From CBDFGK01 sp965247075 (GTDB taxonomy: Bacteria; Pseudomonadota; Gammaproteobacteria; Pseudomonadales; Halieaceae), in NCBI GenBank assembly GCA_965247075.1, contig CBDFGK010000002.1, positions 248,001-312,000 on the forward strand: a stretch of DNA of 64,000 bases. The letters are read 5' to 3'. Position 1 is the stretch's first letter, and the number at the start of each line of letters is the position of its first letter. Under the pieces are notes generated by a model. The model ran no database searches. It worked only from the letters and a program-made list of their open reading frames with translations, and was not told where the DNA came from. Shown here piece by piece: positions 1 through 9,255 of the stretch. The translations under genes and the position numbers were made by a program.

Positions 1-3000
1 ACGGCGGCGGGAGTTACACGGTCGGCACTAACCCAACACCCGACCCACTTGCCTCCAGCTTCACCGCCAGTTTTGATTTGGGTTCCTTGGACGACGGCAC
101 CTATCAATTACGCGTCCGCCAGACCATCGGTGGTACCAGGTCTGCTCCCGCCTCTTTGCAAGTAACGCTGGACCGCACCGCACCGACGGTGACATTCGGC
201 GACATTACCGCAGTGATTGACAAGGAGCAGACGCACCCCATCATCTTCTCCGAAGCGGTGGACTTTGTTAGCGCCGACATCACCGCCGCTGGCGCCACGG
301 TGAATAGCGTAGCCCTCGACAGCGGCTCCGACCGTGCCTATACCATCACCTTCACCCCGAATATGGCAGACTTCAGCCTGACCCTTGCCGCGGATAGCGT
401 GATGGACATCGCCGGCAACGACGGACCTGCGACAGAAGCGCGCGCGATCGGCACGGAGACGGTAGCATCGACACCATCGACACCGCCACCGGCACCGGCC
501 AACCGGAATCCGGTTGCCGAAGCCGGCCCCGCGCAAAGCGTGGTTACCGACATGCCGGTAACCCTGAGCGGCTCCGGCAACGACCCCGATGGCGATAACA
601 ATGCGCTGACATACTCCTGGGAACTGACCGGCGGCACGGGTATCACCTTGAGCAATGCCAACATCGCCGGCCCGACCTTCACGCCTACCGCGGCTGGGGT
701 TTATACCTTCACCCTGACCGTCACCGATGATGACGGTGCCGGCAGTGCCGCCGACACGGTAACCATCACCGTGACTGTGCCGGCCAACCGGTTGCCGGTT
801 GCCGAAGCCGGCCCCGCGCAAAGGGTGGAGACCGGCGTGGAAGTGACGCTGGACGGCTCTATGAGCAGCGACCCCGATGGAACTATCGCGAGGTATGCCT
901 GGACGCATACCTTGACCGGTGGCAGCGCGCCCGCCACGCCAATCACCGTGACCGGTGCCGACACCGCTGGCCCGACCTTCACGCCTGTTGCGGCAGGGAC
1001 TTATACCTTCACCCTGACCGTCACCGATGCCGGCACTCCTGCGGCCAGCCACACCGACACGGTAGTCATCACCGTGACTGTGCCGGCCAACCGGTTGCCG
1101 GTTGCCGATGCCGGCACTGCGCAAAGCGTGGAGACCGGCATGGAAGTGACGCTGGACGGCTCTATGAGCAGCGACCCCGATGGAACTATCGCGAGTTATG
1201 CCTGGACGCAGGACAGCGGCACGGAGGTCACCTTGAGCGACCCCACTGCCGCCCGCCCAGGCTTCACCGCGCCGGATGCCACCGGGGAATTGGTCTTCAC
1301 CCTGACCGTCACCGATGATGCCGATGCCCCGGCCAGCGACACCGACACGGTAAGCATCACCGTGACTAGGCCACTGGACACCGTCGCCCCGGTGATTACC
1401 CTCCTCGGAGACAGCCCCTTTGATGTCAATCAAGGCGCCACCTACACCGACCCGGGTGCCACGGCAAGTGATGATCGGGATGGCGACCTCAGTGCCGGCA
1501 TCATCGTTAGCGGCGACACGGTGGATACCGACACGGTCGGGGAATACACCGTCACTTATGATGTATCCGATGCCGCTGGCAATGCTGCCGATACGGTCAC
1601 CCGTATCGTCCGCGTCATCGCGGCACGCGACCTGACTGCGCTTAATGAGGCGATTCTGCCCGAAGTGGCGCGCGACATAGCTGACCAGAATGTCAGTGCT
1701 ATTGCCCGGCGCATTGAGCAGGCACGGCTGCCCTCAAGAACGGGTAGCAGTGCCAGCCTCGGCGGTGCTTCCAGCCTGGCGGAAATCGCCAAATCCCAGG
1801 GCAGCACCGTCGCCGATGACCGGTTTGACCTGAAGCGGCTCCTCAACAATTCCAATTTTGTCCTGCAACTACACGAAACCGGCGCAGGCGCAGCAGACGG
1901 CACCCAACTGACCCTGTGGGGTGCGGGCGACTACCGCGACCTGAAAGGTGCTGATGAGGTGCGTTGGAGTGGCGACCTGTTCAGCCTGCAACTGGGTCTG
2001 GATGCACACCTGAATGAGCGCACCATCCTGGGTGTATCTGTCTCTGGGAGCAAGGTGGAACTGAACTACACCAACCCCGGCCCGGCAGCCGGCGGCAACT
2101 ATGACCTGGATATGACCAGTGTTCATCCGTATCTGGGCTGGACAGCAGGGGGTCTGGACTTCTGGGCAACCCTCGGCTACGGCCAGGGCGAACTGGAGAT
2201 CAGTGCAGACGGGGCGCAGACGGATATCCCCTCAAGCGATCTGAGCATGCAGACCCTGGGGCTGGGCGCCAACGGTGTGTTGATGACAACCGGCACCACC
2301 ACTGTGCTGCTCAAAACCGAGGCATTGAGTACCCAACTGGAAGTGGATGCAAGCGAAGAGATAACCGCAATCACTCAGCAAGCCCACCGAATGCGCATGA
2401 CCCTGGAAGCGATTCGCGGCCACAGCCTGAATAGTGGCGCACGATTGGAAACCAGCCTGGAAGCCGGCCTGCGCTATGACGGCGGCGACGGCGAGACCGG
2501 TGCCGGCGCGGAGTTGGGTGGCGGCCTGCGCTATGCGAACCATAGCGGGGGCCTGGTGATAGAAGGCAAGGCACGGGCGCTGGTCGGCGGCAAGGGTGAT
2601 ACCGAAGAATGGGGACTCAGCGGGCTGATCACATACAACCCCGCCGCGAACGGGCGCGGCCTGTCATTCAGCCTGACACCCGGTTATGGAGTGACCACCA
2701 GCGGTGTGGAACGACTCTGGCAGCAAGGGCTGGATGATGGCCTGGAGGCTCAGGGCGGTACTGATGGCAACAACTACACCCCGAACCTGGACCTCCGTTT
2801 GGATTACGGCATGGATGTCTCTGCGATGCCCGGCCTCGTAACGCCCTACAGTGAGTTCAGCTTCGGCGCCACCGGTGACACCTACCGCCTGGGCCTGCAG
2901 TGGCAGCGCAGCAAGTGGTTTGATCTGAAACTTGTCGCCGAGCGCGAAGCAGGCCAGATTACCGCTGACCACCGCATCTACATAGAGGGCGAGCTAGTCT

Positions 3001-3005
3001 TTTAA
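1..3005 (+). CDS. PKD/Ig-repeat surface protein with autotransporter-like beta-barrel (5' end outside window)
   Basis: The frame is open from the left edge to the stop at 3003-3005, so the true start and any signal peptide lie upstream. Order of parts: an Ig-like piece (GGTRSAPASLQVTLDRTAP, then a module about 90 residues long), three PKD/REJ-like modules that each begin with PVAEAGPAQ or PVADAGTAQ (nt ~500-1370), a DUF5011-like Ig domain (ITLLGDSPFDVNQGATYTDP), a helical linker, and about 370 C-terminal residues of alternating aromatic/glycine beta-strands ending in a terminal Phe (GELVF). That final part fits an autotransporter-type outer-membrane barrel. The likely role is a cell-surface adhesin or passenger protein exported through its own barrel. 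The domain families are recognised from sequence pattern only; ligand and passenger function are unknown. Confidence 0.75.
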   Translation, partial: GGGSYTVGTNPTPDPLASSFTASFDLGSLDDGTYQLRVRQTIGGTRSAPASLQVTLDRTAPTVTFGDITAVIDKEQTHPIIFSEAVDFVSADITAAGATVNSVALDSGSDRAYTITFTPNMADFSLTLAADSVMDIAGNDGPATEARAIGTETVASTPSTPPPAPANRNPVAEAGPAQSVVTDMPVTLSGSGNDPDGDNNALTYSWELTGGTGITLSNANIAGPTFTPTAAGVYTFTLTVTDDDGAGSAADTVTITVTVPANRLPVAEAGPAQRVETGVEVTLDGSMSSDPDGTIARYAWTHTLTGGSAPATPITVTGADTAGPTFTPVAAGTYTFTLTVTDAGTPAASHTDTVVITVTVPANRLPVADAGTAQSVETGMEVTLDGSMSSDPDGTIASYAWTQDSGTEVTLSDPTAARPGFTAPDATGELVFTLTVTDDADAPASDTDTVSITVTRPLDTVAPVITLLGDSPFDVNQGATYTDPGATASDDRDGDLSAGIIVSGDTVDTDTVGEYTVTYDVSDAAGNAADTVTRIVRVIAARDLTALNEAILPEVARDIADQNVSAIARRIEQARLPSRTGSSASLGGASSLAEIAKSQGSTVADDRFDLKRLLNNSNFVLQLHETGAGAADGTQLTLWGAGDYRDLKGADEVRWSGDLFSLQLGLDAHLNERTILGVSVSGSKVELNYTNPGPAAGGNYDLDMTSVHPYLGWTAGGLDFWATLGYGQGELEISADGAQTDIPSSDLSMQTLGLGANGVLMTTGTTTVLLKTEALSTQLEVDASEEITAITQQAHRMRMTLEAIRGHSLNSGARLETSLEAGLRYDGGDGETGAGAELGGGLRYANHSGGLVIEGKARALVGGKGDTEEWGLSGLITYNPAANGRGLSFSLTPGYGVTTSGVERLWQQGLDDGLEAQGGTDGNNYTPNLDLRLDYGMDVSAMPGLVTPYSEFSFGATGDTYRLGLQWQRSKWFDLKLVAEREAGQITADHRIYIEGELVF
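770..1210 (+). repeat. Intragenic direct repeats encoding PKD modules
   Basis: About 135 bp beginning around 770 recurs nearly base for base 303 bp downstream (around 1073). Both copies encode PANRLPVA-AG-AQ-VETG-EVTLDG with the shared segment SMSSDPDGTIA. A third, more diverged start of the unit lies near 497. The 303-bp period is exactly 101 codons, so unequal recombination would add or remove modules without breaking the frame. Confidence 0.85.
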
Positions 3006-3139
3006 CGCCAGAGCTTATTACCTACAGTGATATAGATTCGCAGACGGGCGAGTTTACCCGCTCGGTGGAACTCAACGATTTGCGTTTACACGACCCCGAA
3101 GGCCGCATCGCTGGTCTTCACTGGGCGGCGCCTGGTTGA
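3005..3139 (+). pseudogene. Possible C-terminal gene remnant
   Basis: Between the barrel gene and the SnoaL-like gene, one frame reads through about 44 codons with protein-like composition (starting TPELITYSDIDSQTGEFT and ending HWAAPG, then TGA). There is no credible start codon or ribosome binding site. It resembles the tail of a lost gene rather than a functional small protein. I do not recognise the family. Confidence 0.25.
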
Positions 3140-3191
3140 GTCCATGGCGCCTGAACCAATAAAGAGTTAATAAAGATTTGATGAAGGGCTG

Positions 3192-3710
3192 ATGATGGAT
3201 CTTGAGCAACGTATCGCACGGCTGGAAGCGATAGACGCGATTAAACAGCTCAAGGCGAAGTACTTTTTTGCCTGCGACAATAAACAGGCTGACGTGGTGC
3301 GCGGCTGTTTCGTGGATGGTGATATGGTGATCGACTACGGCCGTGTCGGCAGTTTCACCAAGGCCGATGATATGGTGGCGATCTACACCAAATATGCCTG
3401 TGAGCCGCACATCGTTGAAATGCATCATGCCCAGAATCCGCAGATCAAGATAAGTTCCGAGACGCAGGCCAGTGCAACCTGGGGCCTCTATTACTACATG
3501 ATCGATACACGCCGGCATACCGTTACCCAACTGGGTGGTTTCTATGAAGACGAATATCGCTGCGTGGACGGTGAGTGGAAGATCAGCAAGACCACCTACC
3601 GGGTAAGTTCTACCCAGTTGATGGACCTGTCCGAAGGCATGGCTACAGTGATATTTACGGGCCGGGAAGCACCGTCTGAAATAGATGATCCCTCTTTACA
3701 GGCCCGCTGA
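3192..3710 (+). CDS. SnoaL-like / NTF2-fold polyketide-cyclase-type protein
   Basis: 172 residues, the usual length for SnoaL_4-type proteins. The N-terminal helix LEQRIARLEAIDAIKQLK, followed by KYFFACDNKQADVV and CFVDGDMVIDYG, is the typical opening of this fold. The family includes cyclases, dehydratases and isomerases acting on small hydrophobic substrates, often in steroid or terpenoid degradation. AAGGGCT at about 3184-3190 precedes two adjacent ATGs (3192 and 3195), and either could be used. It lies convergent to the TonB receptor at 3748-6198. The substrate cannot be read from the sequence. Confidence 0.7.
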   Translation: MMDLEQRIARLEAIDAIKQLKAKYFFACDNKQADVVRGCFVDGDMVIDYGRVGSFTKADDMVAIYTKYACEPHIVEMHHAQNPQIKISSETQASATWGLYYYMIDTRRHTVTQLGGFYEDEYRCVDGEWKISKTTYRVSSTQLMDLSEGMATVIFTGREAPSEIDDPSLQAR

Positions 3711-3747
3711 GGGCTCTCACAACAGGCCCGCTGAAGCAGGCTAAGCG

Positions 3748-6198
3748 CTAGTTGAAGTTATAAACCACATCTACACCATAGGTGCGAGGCCGGCTGTAGA
3801 CATCGCCGGCATAACCCAGAGAGCCAAAGTCTATGCCCCACTCGCGGTGCTCTTCATCAGTCAGGTTCTTGCCCCAGGCCGATACACGCAGGCTGCCACG
3901 TTCGCCGATAGCAATGTCATTGATGCTTAGCCTGGCATTGATCAGCCAGCGATCATCGGCGCTGTCAAACTGATTGGCAAACGGGTGGAAGGTGAATTCA
4001 TCGGTATAATTGGTGTCCACTCTGGCCGACAACCAAAATTGGGAGGTGAATCGAAAATCATATTGCAAGCCGATGTTGAAGGTATGCTCTGGTGTGCGCG
4101 CAGGTGTAGTGGCATCGGAAATATCCACTTCCTGATCGGTGGCCGGGTCCCGTGCCAGGTACTCGTCAAACTCGGCGTCCAGGTAACCGTAGGTAAAGTC
4201 CAGTATCAAGCCTTCGGCGAGTACCGCCACTCCGTCCAGCTCAAAGCCCTGGTAGGTGCCCTCACCGGCGTTCACCAAGCGGCTGGAGGCGCCGCCGCTG
4301 CCCGCTTCAAACTGGGCAATCTGGATATCGTCAAACTCGTTATGAAATACGGCAATATTGGTGCGCAGACGCCTGTTCCACCACTCGGCCTTCATACCAA
4401 TTTCCCAGGCGGTGATCTCTTCTTCATCCACTCCAACCTCAAACCCGGCGGCGGTGGCGGCGCGGGCGTTGAAGCCGCCGGCGTTGTAGGCCGTGGAGTG
4501 CGTGATATAGAGGTTCATGTCTTCATTCACGGAGTAGTTCAGGGTCAGCAGGTAGCTGGTATTGTCCCAGTCATCGCTGTTGGTGAGCTTGTCGTCGATA
4601 GAGACATGGCCGTTGCCCTCGTTAAACAGGAAACCGTCCTTCTCGTCTTCGGTGTAGCGCAGCCCGCCGGTGAAATCCAGAACATCACTAATCGAGTAAG
4701 TGAACTGGCCATAGACCGCCCAGGACTTCGAATCCTGACCGTATATAAAGTCGGTGAAGCCGTTGCCATTGGGGTCAGCGCCGGGACTGGGAAAAGGAAA
4801 GGGCAGGCGTTGACTGCCGATACAGGTCAGTCCCTGGCCCGGTGCCTCGTTACAATAGCCGGCCCCGGTGTAAATGGCATCCAGGGGTGGATTACTGATC
4901 AGAAACTGGATCGGCAAGCCAAAAGTCTGCGGGTTGTCCTGGTAGATGGTTTCATCATAGTTGTAATAACCCAGGGTATAGCTCATGCGGTCGTCAAACA
5001 AATCGCCAAACATCTGCAATTCGTGAGTGGTCATTTCAATGTAGCCATCGTTGATCGCGGCGTGAAAGCCCGGCGTAGGTATAACCGCTGTGCCACCGTA
5101 AAACAGATCGGAGGTGTGCAGGGCGCCGCCATCCAGGTCGGTCCTGTCGTAGGTGGAGTTCGTTTCCCGGTCGGCAAAGATGTACTTGAGTGTGAGGTTT
5201 TCCAGTTCCCATTCCATGTTGAGGGTGTGGCCCTCTACTGCCAGTTCTTCGGTGCTGACAAAGTCCAGGTTGTAGTCTTCACGGCGGTCTTTGGGGTCGC
5301 CCACCAGGGCGGCCATTTCCTGGTATAGCTGACCACCCAACACCTCGTAGGGAAATGGGGTGGTTGAAATGCCGTTATATATGCTGTCCTTGACCTTGGT
5401 GACCTGGAAGGGGGTGGGTACACCCTCGTTGTCTGTCTTGTCATAGGCGTAGTCGATGGTCAGTTTGTCCATGGGCTCGAAACGCACCGCTATGCGGTAG
5501 GTGTCGTTATCTTCGCTGGCCAGATCGCTTTCCTGACCGGGAAAGTCGTTGTCGGCCCAGCCGTCGTACTGCATGGTCATGCCAGACAGCTTTATTGATA
5601 CCATGTCAGCGAACCTGGGTAGATCCACAGAGGCCAGCATGCGCTGATAGCCGTCGTCACCCAGGGATGCTTCCAGGCGCACGCCCAACTCCCCAGACGG
5701 TTTAACGGTGGTAACGTTGAGCGCACCACCGGCGCTGTTGCGACCAAAAAGGGTGCCCTGCGGGCCACGCAACACTTCGATGCTTTCCAGATCGACAAGG
5801 TCGAACACCGCGCCGACGGTTTTACTCATGTAAACGCCATCGATATAGAAGCTGACCTTGGGGTCAACCATCAGCGAGGTTTCACCACTACCCACGCCGC
5901 GAATGTAGATGGAGGTATTTGAGTTGGAGGAGGGCTGTTTCTGGATATTGGTATTGGGCGCCAGGCCGCCAATATCGGTGATATCGAAAATGCCGAGTTC
6001 CTGAATTTTTTGGGCACTGAACGCGGTTACGGCAATAGGTGTTTCCTGCAGCAAGGTTTGTTTGCGTTGAGCGGTGACAATCACCTCTTCAAGGGTTGCA
6101 AAATCCTGGGCAATGGCTGACAGGGAGGCAGTTAGCGCAGCAGCAGCCATAGCCACAGCGGCAATAGGCGCAAGGGTAGTGCGAATGGAACGGACCAT
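3748..6198 (-). CDS. TonB-dependent outer-membrane receptor
   Basis: 816 residues. An N-terminal signal peptide (hydrophobic stretch ending LSAIAQ) is followed by a TonB-box-like segment (LEEVIVTAQRK). The plug domain (about residues 45-160) carries the family signatures IYIRGVGSG, VLRGPQGTLFGRNSAGGALN and TTVKPSGE. The rest is a 22-strand-type barrel ending YGVDVVYNFN. It takes up an unknown substrate across the outer membrane using TonB energy. This marine subfamily is often found near catabolic genes for lipids, steroids or aromatics, which fits the nearby reductase and hydrolases. The terminal residue is Asn rather than the usual Phe. Substrate unknown. Confidence 0.9.
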   Translation of the reverse strand: MVRSIRTTLAPIAAVAMAAAALTASLSAIAQDFATLEEVIVTAQRKQTLLQETPIAVTAFSAQKIQELGIFDITDIGGLAPNTNIQKQPSSNSNTSIYIRGVGSGETSLMVDPKVSFYIDGVYMSKTVGAVFDLVDLESIEVLRGPQGTLFGRNSAGGALNVTTVKPSGELGVRLEASLGDDGYQRMLASVDLPRFADMVSIKLSGMTMQYDGWADNDFPGQESDLASEDNDTYRIAVRFEPMDKLTIDYAYDKTDNEGVPTPFQVTKVKDSIYNGISTTPFPYEVLGGQLYQEMAALVGDPKDRREDYNLDFVSTEELAVEGHTLNMEWELENLTLKYIFADRETNSTYDRTDLDGGALHTSDLFYGGTAVIPTPGFHAAINDGYIEMTTHELQMFGDLFDDRMSYTLGYYNYDETIYQDNPQTFGLPIQFLISNPPLDAIYTGAGYCNEAPGQGLTCIGSQRLPFPFPSPGADPNGNGFTDFIYGQDSKSWAVYGQFTYSISDVLDFTGGLRYTEDEKDGFLFNEGNGHVSIDDKLTNSDDWDNTSYLLTLNYSVNEDMNLYITHSTAYNAGGFNARAATAAGFEVGVDEEEITAWEIGMKAEWWNRRLRTNIAVFHNEFDDIQIAQFEAGSGGASSRLVNAGEGTYQGFELDGVAVLAEGLILDFTYGYLDAEFDEYLARDPATDQEVDISDATTPARTPEHTFNIGLQYDFRFTSQFWLSARVDTNYTDEFTFHPFANQFDSADDRWLINARLSINDIAIGERGSLRVSAWGKNLTDEEHREWGIDFGSLGYAGDVYSRPRTYGVDVVYNFN

Positions 6199-6264
6199 AG
6201 TCGTGCTCCTGTTATTTGAATTATGAAGAGGTTTAACTATATGTGCCTGGCGTGGTTACTGTCG

Positions 6265-6280
6265 TAGCCCAAATGGGCTA
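6265..6280. promoter_or_regulatory. Inverted repeat upstream of TonB receptor, possible operator
   Basis: TAGCCCA-AA-TGGGCTA is a perfect 7-bp inverted repeat with a 2-bp spacer. It lies 67 bp upstream of the TonB-receptor start, in the divergent gap toward 6349. Position and symmetry suit a dimeric repressor or activator site, but no cognate regulator is encoded nearby. Confidence 0.3.
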
Positions 6281-6348
6281 TATGAGAAAAATAGTAGTTA
6301 TTGCGCTAATCTTGTGTGCTTGTCTTTTTAGTGGAAAGGAGAGCGACC

Positions 6349-6513
6349 ATGCACGATCTGGTAATCCGCAACGGGCTGATAGTTGATGGTACCGGGGCTG
6401 AGACCCGGCCTGGCGATGTGGTGTTGCGCGATGGCCAGGCCACCAAGGCGCGCCCCGGCAAACTGATTCGCGGCGCCCAGCCGGCGCCGGCGCCACAGGC
6501 GAGTGCCGCGTAA
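6349..6513 (+). pseudogene. Internally deleted N-acyl-D-amino-acid deacylase-type amidohydrolase
   Basis: The 54-codon frame starts MHDLVIRNGLIVDGTGAE, the standard N-terminus of the D-aminoacylase family (usually about 500-580 residues). It then passes directly into ARPGKLIRGAQPAP, which matches how that family ends. The whole catalytic TIM barrel is missing, so this looks like an in-frame internal deletion joining the first ~25 and last ~30 codons. A ribosome binding site (GGAAAGGAG) precedes the ATG. The family assignment rests on remembered terminal motifs. Enzymatic activity is not possible. Confidence 0.55.
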
Positions 6514-6543
6514 TGGCTGCGCGAAGAGGGGAATGATCTGGAT

Positions 6544-8664
6544 ATGGCTTTTGATACTTTATTGTCACCCGGCGTTATAGGTGGACTGGAATTTCGCAAT
6601 CGTATTTTGATGACGCCAATGGGCACCAATCTCGCCGAGACCAATGGCGAGTGTGGCGAGCGTATCCAACGGTACTACGAGGCCCGTGCAGTTGGTGGTG
6701 CGGGCGGCATTATAGTCGGAGTCGCTGCCATTGCCTGGCCCGATGGCGCCTGTAATCCCAATCAGGTGGCACTGTCGGATGATCGTTTTATAGCCGGGCT
6801 ATCAGCCCTGGCCTCGCGCATCAAGCAACACGGCTGTCGGGCCGCGATTCAAATACAGCATGCCGGTAAGGTGGCGGTCTGTGATATTGCCGCCGGTCGA
6901 CCCCTGTTGGTGCCATCCATACCCAAGTCCAGTCCCGATGACATGATGTCAGCACTGACCCAGGATGAAATGGCCGGCTTTGTGAAGTCCTATACCCGGG
7001 AAGGAGCGAAGATCGAGTACAGGGTTGCCGACCAGCAGGATATCGAGTGGCTGATCGAGCGCTTCGCCGATGCAGCCCATCGCGCCCAGCGGGCCGGTTT
7101 TGATGCGGTAGAACTGCACGCGGGTCACGGCTACATACTGTCAGAGTTTTTATCTCCCTACGTGAACGTTCGTGAGGATGAATACGGCGGTAGCCTGGAG
7201 AATCGCGCGCGCCTGCTGGTTGAAGTAATCCAGGCCGTCAAAGCCAGGGTCGGGCAGGAGTTTCCGGTCTGGTGTCGTATAGACTCCAAGGAGTACCGGG
7301 TGCCTGGCGGTATCACCTATGAAGATGCCGTGAAAACAGCTGTTGTGGCCGAGCAGGCAGGCGCCGATGCGATCCATGTCAGTGCCTATGCCAATCCCGG
7401 TTCTGGCGTTGGCTTTACCGAGGCCCCGTTGGTGCACGAGCCGGGCGCTTACCTGAAATTTGCCGCCGGCATCAAACGGCAGGTCTCTATTCCTGTTATC
7501 GCCGTGGGACGGATTGAGCCTGAAGTCGCCGAGAAGGTGCTGCGGGCGGGCGAGGCAGACTTTATTGCCATGGGGCGCAAGCTGTTGGCCGACCCCGATT
7601 TGCCGGTCAAGCTGAAAACCGGCAAGGTCGCGGATATACGTCCCTGTATTTATTGCTATACCTGTGTCAGTGAAATTTTTCACTCCCGCCACGTAATCTG
7701 CGCGCTCAATGCGCAGACCGGTTTTGAGGGTGAGACAGTGATTATACCGACGGCGCAGCCGCGTAAAATCCTGGTAGCAGGTGGTGGGCCGGCCGGTATG
7801 GAAACGGCGCGGGTGGCCGCCCTGCGCGGCCACAAGGTGACACTTTGTGAAAGCACTGGTCGCCTGGGTGGTACGGTTTTTTTCTCCTCTATTGCCTACC
7901 AGCCCAATGAGGCACTTATAGCTTACCTCGCCAAGCAGGTGCAAGACCTCGATATTGATATCCGCCTGCAGACCACGGTGGACGATGTTCTGGTAGAGCA
8001 GTTACAACCCGATGCGGTGGTAGTGGCCACCGGTGCGTTGCGAGCGGCACCTGCCATTGCCGGTACGGAGCAGAGCAATGTGTTCAGCGGTGATGAATTG
8101 CGGGCGCTGATGACCGGCGACAGCAGCGTAACCGTACTGGCCAAGCTGAACCCATTCCAGCGCTTTATGATGTTTTGTGGTGGTCTGTCAGGTATCACCC
8201 GCAGTGGGGAATTGATCAGGCGCTTGAGTCATTTCTGGATGCCTGTGGGTAAACGGGTGGCGGTGATTGGAGGTGGTCTGGTGGGTGTGGAACTGGCCGG
8301 GTTTTTGGCTGAGCGCGGGCGCCGGGTGAGCGTGATTGAAGAAGGGGAAAAGTTTGCGGTCGAACTCGCTATTGTGCGGCGCTGGCGGGTACTACACGAA
8401 TTGCAGGAACTGGGTGTGGTGTTGATCAATAATACCCGGCTGCGTGCGATCTCCGGTACCAGCTTGCAACTGGTCACCGCTGCAGGTGATGTCAGCATAG
8501 ACGCCGATACCGTAATCCTGGCCAGTGGTGCGCAGGCCAACCGGGGCCTGGCAGACAGATTGCGAGAAAAAGCTATTGAGACGCACGTCGCCGGTGATTG
8601 TGACGGCGTGGGGTACATCCATGGCGCTATGCACGATGGACATAGAATCGGCAGGAGTTTATAA
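6544..8664 (+). CDS. Old Yellow Enzyme-type NADH:flavin oxidoreductase / 2,4-dienoyl-CoA reductase family
   Basis: 706 residues in three parts. Residues ~1-370 form the FMN-binding TIM barrel, starting LSPGVIGGLEFRNRILMTPMGT, with the substrate-site segment AVELHAGHGYILSEFLSP. A [4Fe-4S] cysteine cluster follows (CIYCYTC and a distal Cys in VICALN). Last come the FAD/NAD(H) domains with Rossmann motifs VAGGGPAGMETA and VIGGGLVGVELAGFL. This is the FadH/trimethylamine-dehydrogenase layout, which passes electrons from NAD(P)H through FAD and the Fe-S cluster to FMN to reduce an activated C=C bond. Nearby catabolic genes suggest an enone or dienoyl-CoA substrate. The ATG at 6544 begins the conserved N-terminus. 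Confidence 0.88.
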   Translation: MAFDTLLSPGVIGGLEFRNRILMTPMGTNLAETNGECGERIQRYYEARAVGGAGGIIVGVAAIAWPDGACNPNQVALSDDRFIAGLSALASRIKQHGCRAAIQIQHAGKVAVCDIAAGRPLLVPSIPKSSPDDMMSALTQDEMAGFVKSYTREGAKIEYRVADQQDIEWLIERFADAAHRAQRAGFDAVELHAGHGYILSEFLSPYVNVREDEYGGSLENRARLLVEVIQAVKARVGQEFPVWCRIDSKEYRVPGGITYEDAVKTAVVAEQAGADAIHVSAYANPGSGVGFTEAPLVHEPGAYLKFAAGIKRQVSIPVIAVGRIEPEVAEKVLRAGEADFIAMGRKLLADPDLPVKLKTGKVADIRPCIYCYTCVSEIFHSRHVICALNAQTGFEGETVIIPTAQPRKILVAGGGPAGMETARVAALRGHKVTLCESTGRLGGTVFFSSIAYQPNEALIAYLAKQVQDLDIDIRLQTTVDDVLVEQLQPDAVVVATGALRAAPAIAGTEQSNVFSGDELRALMTGDSSVTVLAKLNPFQRFMMFCGGLSGITRSGELIRRLSHFWMPVGKRVAVIGGGLVGVELAGFLAERGRRVSVIEEGEKFAVELAIVRRWRVLHELQELGVVLINNTRLRAISGTSLQLVTAAGDVSIDADTVILASGAQANRGLADRLREKAIETHVAGDCDGVGYIHGAMHDGHRIGRSL

Positions 8665-8683
8665 CTACAGGAGTTTATAACTA
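8652..8683 (+). repeat. Tandem duplication of 16 bp over a stop codon
   Basis: CAGGAGTTTATAACTA occurs twice in tandem and is followed by a third partial CAGG. The first unit contains the last codons and stop of the reductase gene, so the second copy is a harmless repeat just after the stop. Confidence 0.8.
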
Positions 8684-8716
8684 CAGGCCTATAGAAGCCT
8701 CGTGCGCTGGCTTTCG

Positions 8717-9106
8717 TTACACTTCTTTATCCAGCGCCCACTGGCCGGCACCCTGGCAGGCGATGTACAAAAATACCACGGCGTAGAGTAAGGCGGCGTC
8801 ACCGCCATTGAGTGCAGGGAAGAACTTGGAATTCATTTGAAACGCCCAATGAAACTGGATATAGGCTACCGCCATCGTGCCGCTGGCGAGAAAAGCGGCG
8901 GGGCGAGTTTGAAAACCTACCACCAGGAAGAGGCCGCAAACCAGTTCGATGATGCCGCCGAACCACATCTGAGACAAGAATGCCGTCTCACGCTCAGCCA
9001 GCAGACCAAATATCTTTTGCACACCATGAAAGGAGAACAGTGCGCCTGAAGCGATGCGCATAACCGCGTAAGTCGTGTCGGTATATTTGGAGAGAAAATT
9101 CATCAT
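8717..9106 (-). CDS. DoxX family membrane protein
   Basis: About 129 residues with four predicted membrane segments. It has the DoxX opening (MRIASGALFSFHGVQKIFG), the second-helix segment GGIIELVCGLFLVVGF and QTRPAAFLASGTMAVAYIQFH. DoxX proteins are small inner-membrane proteins linked to redox or quinone functions; the exact role is unknown. I use the ATG at 9106 because AGGAAG lies 8 nt upstream; a longer in-frame start at 9145 lacks one. Convergent with the reductase gene. Confidence 0.8.
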   Translation of the reverse strand: MMNFLSKYTDTTYAVMRIASGALFSFHGVQKIFGLLAERETAFLSQMWFGGIIELVCGLFLVVGFQTRPAAFLASGTMAVAYIQFHWAFQMNSKFFPALNGGDAALLYAVVFLYIACQGAGQWALDKEV

Positions 9107-9255
9107 GAGAATGTCTTCCTTATTGTCGATGGGATCACTATACATTTTTTCCCCAGTGAATGATATTCAGGCAGGGTGCGTGATTGCCGCCGGTGATTAT
9201 CATGATATATTCAGCGCGCTATGCAGATGGGCATGGTACGGACAGGAGCTGTTAG

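Noticed and set aside
108..1433. 441-codon antisense frame over the PKD repeats
   Set aside because: It mirrors the repeated GC-rich coding DNA of the adhesin gene; the repeats in it are explained by the sense strand.
3985..5328. Long open frame of 447 codons antisense to the TonB receptor
   Set aside because: It lies wholly within the opposite strand of a clear receptor gene and its translation has no recognisable domain. It is a codon-bias shadow.
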